The notes under the pieces were generated by a model that made no database searches, was not told where the DNA came from, and saw only the letters and a program-made list of their open reading frames with translations. The translations under genes and the position numbers were made by a program. From Paraburkholderia fungorum (GTDB lineage: Bacteria; Pseudomonadota; Gammaproteobacteria; Burkholderiales; Burkholderiaceae): a stretch of 64,000 bases of DNA. The stretch is from assembly GCF_003610895.1 (NCBI RefSeq), contig NZ_MCAS01000010.1, positions 1 through 64,000 of the forward strand. Direction: 5' to 3'. Of the stretch, positions 1-7,271 are shown piece after piece; position 1 is the first letter of the stretch; each line of letters begins with the position of its first letter.

Positions 1-1515
1 CACGACTACCTGAAGAAAATCCTGACCGCGCGCGTCTACGACGTGGCCCGCGAGACCGAGCTCGAACGTGCGCCGAACCTGTCGGCGCGGCTGTCCAATC
101 CGGTCTATCTGAAGCGCGAGGACAACCAGCCGGTGTTCTCGTTCAAGGTGCGCGGCGCGTACAACAAGATGGCGCATATCCCGGCGGACGCGCTGGAGCG
201 GGGCGTGATTACCGCCTCGGCAGGCAATCACGCGCAGGGCGTGGCGCTCTCGGCGGCCCGCATGGGCGTGAAGGCGATCATCGTCGTGCCGGTGACTACA
301 CCGCAGGTGAAGGTCGATGCGGTGCGCGCGCATGGCGGGGCGACGGTCGAGGTCGTGCAGTTTGGCGAGTCCTATAGCGACGCGTACGGACATGCCGTGA
401 AGCTGCAGGAAGAACGCGGCCTGACGTTCGTGCACCCGTTCGACGATCCGTACGTGATCGCCGGCCAGGGCACGGTCGCGATGGAGATTCTCAGCCAGCA
501 TCAGGGTCCGATCCATGCGATCTTCGTGCCGATCGGCGGCGGTGGTCTCGCGGCAGGCGTGGCGGCGTATGTGAAATCGGTGCGCCCGGAGATCAGGGTG
601 ATTGGCGTGCAGACCGATGACTCGTGCGCGATGGCCGCCTCGCTGAAGGCGGGTGAACGCGTCACCCTGAACGAGGTCGGGCTGTTCTCGGACGGCACCG
701 CGGTCAAGCTGGTGGGCGAGGAAACCTTCCGCCTGTGCAGCGATTATCTCGACGACGTGCTGCTCGTGAACACCGACGCGCTATGCGCGGCGATCAAGGA
801 CGTCTTCCAGGACACCCGCAGCGTGCTGGAGCCGGCCGGCGCGCTGGCCGTGGCGGGCGCCAAACAGTATGCCGAGCGCGAAGGTCTCGAAGGCCAGACG
901 TTGATTGCGATCACGTCCGGCGCGAACATGAACTTCGACCGCATGCGTTTCGTGGCCGAGCGCGCCGAAGTCGGTGAAGCGCGTGAGGCGGTGTTCGCCG
1001 TGACGATTCCCGAGGAGCGCGGCAGCTTCCGCCGCTTCTGCGAACTGGTGGGCACGCGCAGCGTCACCGAGTTCAACTACCGGATTGCGGACGCGAATTC
1101 AGCGCATATCTTCGTCGGCGTGCAGATCAGGAATCGCAGCGAATCGGCGCAGATCGCGGGCGCCTTTGAAGCGCACGGCTTTGCCACCGTCGATCTGACC
1201 TTCGACGAACTGTCGAAGCAGCACATCCGCTACATGGTGGGCGGCCGCTCGCCGCTGGCGCATGACGAACGCCTGTTCCGCTTCGAGTTTCCAGAGCGGC
1301 CGGGCGCGCTGATGAAGTTCCTCTCGTCGATGGCGCCGAACTGGAATATCAGCCTGTTCCACTACCGCAACCAGGGCGCGGACTACAGTTCGATTCTGGT
1401 CGGCATCCAGGTGCCGGAGAGCGAGAACCGCGAGTTCGAGCGCTTTCTCGCCACGCTCGGCTATCCGAACTGGGAAGAGACGCAGAACCCGGTGTACCGC
1501 CTGTTCCTCGCCTGA
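1..1515 (+). CDS. ilvA: Threonine ammonia-lyase, biosynthetic (5' end cut by window)
   Basis: PLP enzyme that deaminates L-threonine to 2-oxobutanoate, the first committed step of isoleucine synthesis, in the cytoplasm. The frame is open from base 1 (HDYLKKILTARVYDVA), so only a few codons are missing; the GTG at 43 is not the start. The PLP lysine lies in FSFKVRGAYNK, the glycine-rich cofactor loop is IGGGGLAAGVAAY, and the C-terminal third carries the two ACT-like regulatory domains (EERGSFRRFCELVG and FPERPGALMKFLSSM) that mark the isoleucine-inhibited biosynthetic form rather than the short catabolic TdcB. The visible length of 504 residues fits E. coli IlvA. A 5'-nucleotidase gene follows after 23 bp on the same strand. 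Confidence 0.95.
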   Translation, partial: HDYLKKILTARVYDVARETELERAPNLSARLSNPVYLKREDNQPVFSFKVRGAYNKMAHIPADALERGVITASAGNHAQGVALSAARMGVKAIIVVPVTTPQVKVDAVRAHGGATVEVVQFGESYSDAYGHAVKLQEERGLTFVHPFDDPYVIAGQGTVAMEILSQHQGPIHAIFVPIGGGGLAAGVAAYVKSVRPEIRVIGVQTDDSCAMAASLKAGERVTLNEVGLFSDGTAVKLVGEETFRLCSDYLDDVLLVNTDALCAAIKDVFQDTRSVLEPAGALAVAGAKQYAEREGLEGQTLIAITSGANMNFDRMRFVAERAEVGEAREAVFAVTIPEERGSFRRFCELVGTRSVTEFNYRIADANSAHIFVGVQIRNRSESAQIAGAFEAHGFATVDLTFDELSKQHIRYMVGGRSPLAHDERLFRFEFPERPGALMKFLSSMAPNWNISLFHYRNQGADYSSILVGIQVPESENREFERFLATLGYPNWEETQNPVYRLFLA

Positions 1516-1538
1516 TCACTTTGGACTGAAACGCGCAG

Positions 1539-2441
1539 ATGGCTCTTTCGCTCGTCGACAAGCTGGTGGTGGCAATCTCGTCGCGCGCGCTGTTCGACTT
1601 CGAGGAGGAGAACTGCGTGTACGAGGCGGGCGACCTGCGCGCGTATGAAGCGTTGCAACGCGAACGGCTGAGCGTGCCCGCCAAACCGGGGGTCGCGTTT
1701 CCGCTGATCCGCAAGCTGCTGGCCTTGAATGCCGGCGGCCACCGGGTCGAAGTGGTGATCCTGTCGCGCAGCGATCCGATCAGCGGATTGCGCGCATTTC
1801 ATTCGTGCCGGGAATATGGGCTAGCGATCGAGCGTGGCGTGTTTACGCGTGGGCGTGCCCCATTCGGTTATCTGAAGCCGTTGAACGCCGCGCTGTTTTT
1901 GTCCGCGAATCAGGACGATGTGCGCGACGCGTTGGCCGCCGGATTTCCGGCTGCGCGCGTCTTGCCCGAATCGGCGAAAATGGCGAGTAAGTATCCAGAC
2001 GAAATCCGGATTGCCTTCGACGGCGACGCCGTGCTGTTTTCCGACGAAGCCGAACGCATCTTTCAGAAAGATGGCCTGCGCGCGTTCGTCGGCCATGAGA
2101 TTCACAACAAGGATTTGCCGCTTGCGGATGGGCCTTTGAAGCCGTTGCTCGAAGCCCTGCACCGGCTGCAGAAACTCGCGGACGAAGCCGCGCCGATGCA
2201 TATTCGTACGGCATTGGTCACGGCGCGCTCGGCCCCGGCGCATGAGCGCGCGATCCGCACCTTGATGGCGTGGAACATCGAAATCGACGAAGCGATGTTC
2301 CTCGGCGGCCTCGACAAAAGCGCGTTTTTGCGCGAGTTCGAGCCGGACTTTTTCTTCGACGACCAAATTGGCCATTGCGAATCGGCCCGCGTCGTGACGG
2401 CGACGGGGCACGTGCTGAGTGGCATTGTGAACGCATCATGA
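1539..2441 (+). CDS. 5'-nucleotidase, cytosolic NT5C1-like family
   Basis: A 300-residue protein resembling the 5'-nucleotidase family related to animal cytosolic nucleotidase I, which dephosphorylates nucleoside 5'-monophosphates. Visible family features are the N-terminal [12 protein letters not shown] segment, [13 protein letters not shown], the HAD-like [13 protein letters not shown] segment and the C-terminal [10 protein letters not shown]. No signal peptide or membrane segment is seen, so it should be cytoplasmic. Its TGA overlaps the ATG of queF (ATGA), which implies translational coupling and a shared transcript, possibly starting at ilvA. Substrate preference cannot be read from the sequence. 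Confidence 0.8.
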   Translation: MALSLVDKLVVAISSRALFDFEEENCVYEAGDLRAYEALQRERLSVPAKPGVAFPLIRKLLALNAGGHRVEVVILSRSDPISGLRAFHSCREYGLAIERGVFTRGRAPFGYLKPLNAALFLSANQDDVRDALAAGFPAARVLPESAKMASKYPDEIRIAFDGDAVLFSDEAERIFQKDGLRAFVGHEIHNKDLPLADGPLKPLLEALHRLQKLADEAAPMHIRTALVTARSAPAHERAIRTLMAWNIEIDEAMFLGGLDKSAFLREFEPDFFFDDQIGHCESARVVTATGHVLSGIVNAS

Positions 2442-3262
2442 CACCTGAACAGTCACCGCTGGGTAAGGCTTCCGCTTACACCGAACAATATGACGCCTCG
2501 CTGCTCTTTCCGATTGCCCGGAAGAACGCGCGCGAAGCGATTGGGATTGGCGCGCAGTTGCCGTTTTTCGGCACGGACATCTGGAATGCTTACGAGCTTT
2601 CCTGGCTGAATGCGCGTGGCAAGCCGCAGATTGCAGTGGCCACTTTCTTCGTTCCGGCTGATTCGCCGAACATTGTCGAGTCGAAGTCGTTCAAGCTTTA
2701 TCTCGGGTCATTTGCGCAAACGGCTTTTGAGTCGATGGACATTGTGCGGGACACGATCAAGCGGGACGTTTCCGCTTCGTGTGGCGCGACTGTTTCTGTT
2801 CATCTGAGCGCGCCGTATGAGTTCGGCAAGTTGCAAATGGAAGAGTTTGAAGGTTTGTCGCTCGACCGGCTCGATCTGGATGCGGATGTTTATCAGCCAG
2901 ATGCTTCGTTGCTCAAGGCTGCGCTTGATGAGGCGCCGGTTGAAGAGACGTTGTTCTCTAACTTGTTGAAGTCGAATTGTCCGGTGACGGGGCAGCCTGA
3001 CTGGGGCAGCGTGCAGATTCATTATGTGGGGCCGCAGATCGATCATGCCGGTTTGCTGCGGTACATCATCTCGTATCGGAATCACACTGGGTTTCATGAG
3101 CAGTGTGTCGAGAGGATTTTTATCGATGTGATGAAGGCCTGCCGGCCGGTGAAGCTTGCTGTTTATGCGCGGTATACCCGCCGCGGGGGGCTGGATATCA
3201 ATCCGTTCCGGACTAACTATAATTTGCCGATGCCGGATAATTTGCGGTTGGCGCGGCAATAA
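2438..3262 (+). CDS. queF: NADPH-dependent 7-cyano-7-deazaguanine reductase (type II QueF)
   Basis: Reduces the nitrile of preQ0 to the amine of preQ1 for queuosine modification of tRNAs with GUN anticodons. The 274-residue length matches the two-domain type II (E. coli-like, 282 aa) enzyme. The QueF motif ESKSFKLYL lies near residues 80-88, the nucleophilic cysteine is C181 in [13 protein letters not shown] with the downstream aspartate, and [13 protein letters not shown] carries the binding glutamate. The ATG at 2438 is chosen because it overlaps the upstream stop codon and gives the family N-terminus; a longer frame from 2270 is only read-through of the overlap. A repeat arm begins 18 nt after the stop. 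Confidence 0.95.
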   Translation: MTPEQSPLGKASAYTEQYDASLLFPIARKNAREAIGIGAQLPFFGTDIWNAYELSWLNARGKPQIAVATFFVPADSPNIVESKSFKLYLGSFAQTAFESMDIVRDTIKRDVSASCGATVSVHLSAPYEFGKLQMEEFEGLSLDRLDLDADVYQPDASLLKAALDEAPVEETLFSNLLKSNCPVTGQPDWGSVQIHYVGPQIDHAGLLRYIISYRNHTGFHEQCVERIFIDVMKACRPVKLAVYARYTRRGGLDINPFRTNYNLPMPDNLRLARQ

Positions 3263-3690
3263 AGGTTTTGGTGTTTTTTTGCCTGCGCGGCGCTTGGGTT
3301 GTGGTTTTTTGGTGTTGGGCTTTTGTTGGTCTGGCTGCTTTGGGCTTTCCTTGATTTCTTATTGGTCTGGTTTGGCTGTGCGCTTACTTCTTTGGCCTTT
3401 CCTTGATTTGCTATTGGTCTATTAGTGTTGCCCCTGTGCGGGGCGGCACTTACTCTTTGGCCTTTCCTTGATTTGTTAGTGGTCTATTAGCGTTGCCCCT
3501 GTGCGGGGCGGCACTTACTTTCTTTGCCGCCGCAAAGAAAGATAAGCAAAGAAAGCGGCTCACACCGCTAATTCTTAAGTGGGTCCCCCGCACAGCCACG
3601 GTAGTGGTGCATCTGGAATCTGTGCTCTCGCACATTCCGCCTAGGTGACACAGCAGTCATTCTTCCGGCGGCGCTGCGCGCGCCGAAGCG
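3263..3690 (+). repeat. Dispersed repeat arm A (forward), after queF
   Basis: Gene-free stretch. About 18 nt after the queF stop it shows GCCTGCGCGGCG, then a T-rich tract with repeated TTGATTTCTTATTGGTCTGG-like units, then GTTGCCCCTGTGCGGGGC twice (near 3427 and 3492, a tandem duplication of roughly 65 bp), a perfect 10-bp stem hairpin at 3518-3541, then GGGTCCCCCGCACAGCCACGG, CATCTGGAATC and CGCACATTCCGC. The same order recurs inverted at 3961-4285 and forward at 32488-32775, and in part inverted at 33047-33182. Short open frames through it read SRFLCLSFFAAAKK on the minus strand; I regard them as spurious translations of the repeat. Confidence 0.85.
3518..3541. terminator. Repeat-borne hairpin (10-bp stem, 4-nt loop)
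   Basis: CTTTCTTTGC, loop CGCC, GCAAAGAAAG is a perfect inverted repeat about 255 nt after the queF stop, preceded by a second GC-rich stem GCCCC-TGTGC-GGGGC. There is no uninterrupted T-run, so intrinsic termination is uncertain; it could equally stabilise 3' ends. The same hairpin occurs in arms B and C. Confidence 0.5.
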
Positions 3691-3960
3691 TTCTTCATGG
3701 AACCAGTCGCTGCGTTTTCGTGCTCACGCATCATTCCGTGCAGTCGCTCGATCCGTATCTGATCAGCAGCTTCTGTCGTCTCCAGCATTTCATTCGAAGT
3801 ACGAACCTCAAGCTGTGCGGCCGCTACGATTTGCGGGTCGGCCAGGCGAAGCCACAATATTTTTAGGAAGGTGCTGCGGCGCTTGCGCATTCGACGCATC
3901 GCCGCCCCCACCAAGCCCAAACGAACCCGAGGGGTTGCATAACGTACCCTTCCGGCGAGC
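3691..3960. other. Core between mirrored repeat arms A and B
   Basis: About 270 bp bracketed by arms A and B. A minus-strand frame (3657-3983) encodes a basic peptide including RVRYATPRVRLGLVGAAMRRMRKRRS, but it starts and ends inside the arms and I recognise no family in it. The core shows no clear similarity to the core of the second pair near 32.9 kb. I see no promoter, RNA gene or transposase here. Confidence 0.5.
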
Positions 3961-4285
3961 ACGTAGTGCGAGGCGGGAAGCATGACTGCCTTGTCACCGG
4001 AGCGGAATGTGCGAGAACACGGATTCCAGATGCACCACTACCGTGGCTGTGCGGGGGACCCACTTATGTGGCTGGCGGTGTGAGCCGCTTTCTTTGCTTA
4101 TCTTTCTTTGCGGCGGCAAAGAAAGTAAGTGCCGCCCCGCACAGGGGCAACACTAATAGACCACTAACAATTCAAGGAAAGGCCAAAGCAATAAGCGCAC
4201 AGCCAAACCAAACCAATAAGAAATCAAAGAAAGCCCAACGCCGCAGGCAAACAACCAATCGCCACGCAGGCCAAAAAACCAAAAA
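3961..4285 (-). repeat. Dispersed repeat arm B (inverted), after the RidA gene
   Basis: Reverse-complement counterpart of arm A. Read on the minus strand it begins 14 nt after the RidA stop with GCCTGCGTGGCG, followed by the T-rich tract, GTTGCCCCTGTGCGGGGC, the 10-bp stem hairpin (4102-4125), GGGTCCCCCGCACAGCCACGG, CATCTGGAATC and CGCACATTCCGC. Arms A and B thus form a mirrored pair filling the whole space between the convergent queF and RidA genes. Confidence 0.85.
4102..4125. terminator. Repeat-borne hairpin in arm B
   Basis: CTTTCTTTGC, loop GGCG, GCAAAGAAAG, identical in stem to the arm A hairpin with a complementary loop. It lies about 160-185 nt after the RidA stop. A role as terminator or mRNA 3'-end stabiliser is inferred only. 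Confidence 0.45.
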
Positions 4286-4672
4286 TCAAACCGAAGGTTT
4301 CTTATAAGCCACGCAATCAACCTCAACCCGGCAATCAATCACCATAGAAGAAACCACACAAGCCCGAGCCGGCGGATTCTCGCCAAAATACTCCCGAAAC
4401 ACCTTATTGAAAGAAGCAAAATCACGCGGATCATCGAGCCACACACCGCAGCGGACAACATGCTCCGCCCCATAACCCGCTTCCTTCAGAATGGCGAAAA
4501 CATTCTGAATCGCCTTGTGCGATTGCTCAACGATCCCGCCGTTGATCACCTCGCCGTTTTCCATCGGCGTCTGCCCGGAAACGAACAACCAGCCATCCGC
4601 TTCGACTGCCCGAGCAAAGGGCATATGTTGACCACCGGTACCCTTGCCGCCTTCAACGCCATATCGCTTCAT
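4286..4672 (-). CDS. RidA/YjgF-family enamine/imine deaminase
   Basis: A 128-residue RidA-family protein (residues include FVSGQTPMENGEVINGGIVEQSHKAIQNV and the C-terminal ACVVSSMVIDCRVEVDCVAY). Family members hydrolyse reactive enamine/imine intermediates released by PLP enzymes such as serine/threonine dehydratases. An AAGGAG Shine-Dalgarno lies upstream of two adjacent ATGs (4675 and 4672); 4672 has the better spacing (7 nt) and gives MKRYGVEGG. It lies 66 bp downstream of the D-amino-acid deacylase gene on the same strand, which with the nearby PLP deaminase suggests detoxifying 2-aminoacrylate-type intermediates during D-amino-acid breakdown. Confidence 0.88.
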   Translation of the reverse strand: MKRYGVEGGKGTGGQHMPFARAVEADGWLFVSGQTPMENGEVINGGIVEQSHKAIQNVFAILKEAGYGAEHVVRCGVWLDDPRDFASFNKVFREYFGENPPARACVVSSMVIDCRVEVDCVAYKKPSV

Positions 4673-4741
4673 CATCCAACTCCTTAAAAAGTCCGGCACG
4701 CGCCAACGAAAACGCCTGCCACATCGATCAGAAAAACAAAA

Positions 4742-6223
4742 TCAGAACGCGCCGCGCGCATCGCCCTTCGACGCAGCGCCGCGCGCCACAAAATGCCCTG
4801 CCCGTTCACCGGTCACCGCGCCATCGCGATACGTCAACACGCCGTTCACCCACACCGCGTCGATGCCGTCGGCGGCCTGCTGCGGATTCTCGAACGTCGC
4901 CGCATCGCGAACCCTGGCCGGGTCGAACAACACCAGATCCGCGTGATAACCGATATGCACCTCGCCGCGCTCCGCCAAACCAAACCGGTGCGCCGACAAG
5001 CTGGTCATCTTGCGCACCGCTTCTTCGAGCGGCAGCAGCTTCTCATCGCGCGCGTAGTGGCCAAGCACACGCGGAAACGCGCCCCACAAACGCGGATGCG
5101 GCAGCGGATCGTTCGGCAAACCATCTGAGCCAACCATCGTCGCGGGATGCGACAGAATCCGCCGCACGTCGTCCTCGGACATGTTGTGATACACCGCGCC
5201 CGCCGGCTGCAAGCGCTTGCCCGCTTCCTGCTGCGTGATGCCCCACTCAGCGGCAATCTCCCGCACCAGCTTGCCCGCCATCTCGGGATGCGGCTCCGAC
5301 CACGTAATCGTGATGTCGATGTCGCCTGTCACCTGCTTCAGATCGAGCGTCGATGAACTGCGGTTGTACGGATAGCAATCGCAGCCGATCGGCTGCAAGC
5401 GACGCGCGCCTTCCAGCGACTTCAGCACCTCCTCGCTACGCCCCCAGTTCGACGGCCCCGCGCACTTCAAATGCGAAATCACCACCGGCACATGCGCGTG
5501 ACGGCCGACCCGATACGCTTCGTCCATCGCGTCGAGAATCGCGTCGAACTCGGTGCGCATGTGCGTCGTGTAAAGCGCGCCCGCAGCGGCCAGCGGCTCG
5601 GCCAGCGCCATGACTTCCTCGGTCGGCGCGGCAAAGGCGGACCCATAAGCAAGTCCCGAACTCAAGCCCAGCGCGCCGTTTGCCAAAGCCTCTTCGAGCT
5701 GCGCGCGCATGCCTTCGATTTCCTGCCCGGACGCCGCCCGGTCCAGCCGGTCCATCTGGTTGCTTCGCAACGCCGTGTGCCCAATCAGCGCGCCGACGTT
5801 CACGGCGGGACGCGCCGCGTTCACCGCTTCGACGTAGGCAGCGAAAGTCGGATACTGGAACGCGTCACGCTCGCCGAGCAGGTTCATCGGATCGGGCGGA
5901 TCGCCCTTCAACGAAACCGGCGACGCGCTGATCCCGCAATTGCCGACGATCACGGTCGTCACGCCCTGGGTGATCTTCGGCATCATTTGCGGCGAGCGGA
6001 TCACGTGCGTGTCGTCATGCGTGTGAACGTCGATGAAACCCGGCGCCAGCGCGCGGCCATTGGCCTCGATCACCTCTTCGGCAAGCCAGTTCGACAGATT
6101 GCCGATCGCGGCAATGCGGCCGTCACGGATCGCGACGTCTCGTTCGACCGGCGGCGCGCCCGTGCCGTCGTACAGTTGCGCGCCGAAGATCAGCGTATCG
6201 GCGGCTTCAGGATGCGAATGCAT
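4742..6223 (-). CDS. N-acyl-D-amino-acid deacylase (D-aminoacylase)
   Basis: A 493-residue amidohydrolase. The N-terminal part has the small beta-domain (DTLIFGAQLYDGTGAPPVERDVAIRDGRIAAIG), then GFIDVHTHDDTHV with the metal-binding histidines, VGNCGISASPV, HMRTEFDAILDAMDEA, VVISHLKCAG and the catalytic-region VGSDGLPNDPLPHPRLWG near residues 366-383, all hallmarks of D-aminoacylases that release D-amino acids from N-acyl forms. Start ATG at 6223 has AGGAG at about 7 nt spacing. Only 3 nt separate it from the stop of the RpiR-type regulator upstream, so the two are co-transcribed. No signal peptide; cytoplasmic. Confidence 0.9.
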   Translation of the reverse strand: MHSHPEAADTLIFGAQLYDGTGAPPVERDVAIRDGRIAAIGNLSNWLAEEVIEANGRALAPGFIDVHTHDDTHVIRSPQMMPKITQGVTTVIVGNCGISASPVSLKGDPPDPMNLLGERDAFQYPTFAAYVEAVNAARPAVNVGALIGHTALRSNQMDRLDRAASGQEIEGMRAQLEEALANGALGLSSGLAYGSAFAAPTEEVMALAEPLAAAGALYTTHMRTEFDAILDAMDEAYRVGRHAHVPVVISHLKCAGPSNWGRSEEVLKSLEGARRLQPIGCDCYPYNRSSSTLDLKQVTGDIDITITWSEPHPEMAGKLVREIAAEWGITQQEAGKRLQPAGAVYHNMSEDDVRRILSHPATMVGSDGLPNDPLPHPRLWGAFPRVLGHYARDEKLLPLEEAVRKMTSLSAHRFGLAERGEVHIGYHADLVLFDPARVRDAATFENPQQAADGIDAVWVNGVLTYRDGAVTGERAGHFVARGAASKGDARGAF

Positions 6224-6226
6224 GGA

Positions 6227-7117
6227 TCAGTCTCCTAATGGTTGTCGATCGCCACCACCACGGTGAGTGTCGAGCGCGTGCTTCATGCGGCGCAGCAATT
6301 CCCGGCTCTCGTCACCCTGACTGACGGCAAGTTCGGTGACGAGCACATCGAGCGCCATCATCATCGCGTAACGCGAGGACGACGGTTTGTAAATGAAATC
6401 GGTTTCAAAGGCGACGATCGGAATCACCCAATCGGCCAGCTTGGCCAAAGGCGAAGCCGGCGCTGTCAGGGCAATTACGCTGGCCCCATAGCTGCGCGCG
6501 ATCTTGCAGTTCTCGACCATCTCCGGCACGCGCCCGGTGGTGGACAGCGCGATCACCACGCACTCGCGCGATACGGTGCTCGCCACCATCCGCTGCAACA
6601 AGCCATCCTGATAGGTCGCGACGGGACGGCCGAGACGCACCAGCCTGAAACGCATTTCGTCGGCCAAGGCGGTCGAACCGCCACCCATGCCGAATACATA
6701 GATCATGCGCGCGGTGCGCAAGGCGGCTGCCGCCTCGGCCAAAGGCGCCTGACGAAGCAGCTGATGATTATGGGCAAGCGCGGTTTGCAGTTCGTCGAAT
6801 ACCCGGGTGGCGATCGGCTCGGGGGCATCGGTGGGTCCGCCCGCCTGCAGGAAGCGCTGCCCGACCGCCGCCGCCTGCGCGAGCCGCAGCTTCAACTCCC
6901 GCACGTCGCGGCAACCCACCGCCTTGGCAAAACGGGTCACGGTCGCGACGCTCACCTCGGCCTGCTGGGCAAGCGCGCCGATACTCGCGCGCGAGGCACC
7001 GGTCAGATCGTCGAGAATCAGCGCGGCGACCTTCCGTTCGGCCGAACGCAGTTCCGGCGCGCATTCGGCGATGCGCGCGACGATATCGAAAGCCAGCGGT
7101 TCGGCGGTTGAGTTCAT
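6227..7117 (-). CDS. MurR/RpiR-family transcriptional regulator
   Basis: A 296-residue regulator with an N-terminal HTH_6 domain (residues 10-90; RSAERKVAALILDD, IGALAQQAEVSVATVTRFAKAVG) and a C-terminal SIS domain (about 125-265; YVFGMGGGSTALADEMRFRL, SRECVVIALSTTGRVPEMV) that in this family binds phosphosugars or related ligands. It is the first gene of the minus-strand run RpiR, D-aminoacylase, RidA and is divergent from the PLP deaminase; the 154-bp region between them is the likely control region. It probably regulates both directions in response to a D-amino acid or its derivative, an inference from position. Confidence 0.88.
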   Translation of the reverse strand: MNSTAEPLAFDIVARIAECAPELRSAERKVAALILDDLTGASRASIGALAQQAEVSVATVTRFAKAVGCRDVRELKLRLAQAAAVGQRFLQAGGPTDAPEPIATRVFDELQTALAHNHQLLRQAPLAEAAAALRTARMIYVFGMGGGSTALADEMRFRLVRLGRPVATYQDGLLQRMVASTVSRECVVIALSTTGRVPEMVENCKIARSYGASVIALTAPASPLAKLADWVIPIVAFETDFIYKPSSSRYAMMMALDVLVTELAVSQGDESRELLRRMKHALDTHRGGGDRQPLGD

Positions 7118-7271
7118 TCAGGCTGTGTGGGGTGTCGCGGCGCCCATGAAGGCTTACAAAACGCCTCCGGAAAACCGTGGTACTAAATAACATTTCTTCA
7201 AGCATCGTACTTTCGGTAACATAGTAAAGTCAACTTTGATTCAATTTAACTGGACGATGGAGCACGGAGAC
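7118..7271. promoter_or_regulatory. Divergent control region, RpiR operon / D-amino-acid deaminase
   Basis: A 154-bp intergenic region with an AT-rich patch near 7180-7255. TAACAT occurs twice in direct orientation (near 7191 and 7216), and TTTAC/GTAAA-like half sites lie nearby. These are candidate RpiR contacts, but no strong palindrome is visible and no promoter hexamers are convincing. Confidence 0.4.

Noticed and set aside
3657..3983. 108-codon minus-strand frame in the A/B core as a cargo gene
   Set aside because: It begins and ends inside the repeat arms, has no recognisable family and no ribosome binding site; kept only as a remark in the core entry.
4081..4307. Small proteins reading SRFLCLSFFAAAKKVSAAPHRGN through the repeat arms
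   Set aside because: The same peptide appears in every arm only because the DNA repeat is translated; start sites differ, no Shine-Dalgarno is seen, and the frames continue into unrelated flanks.
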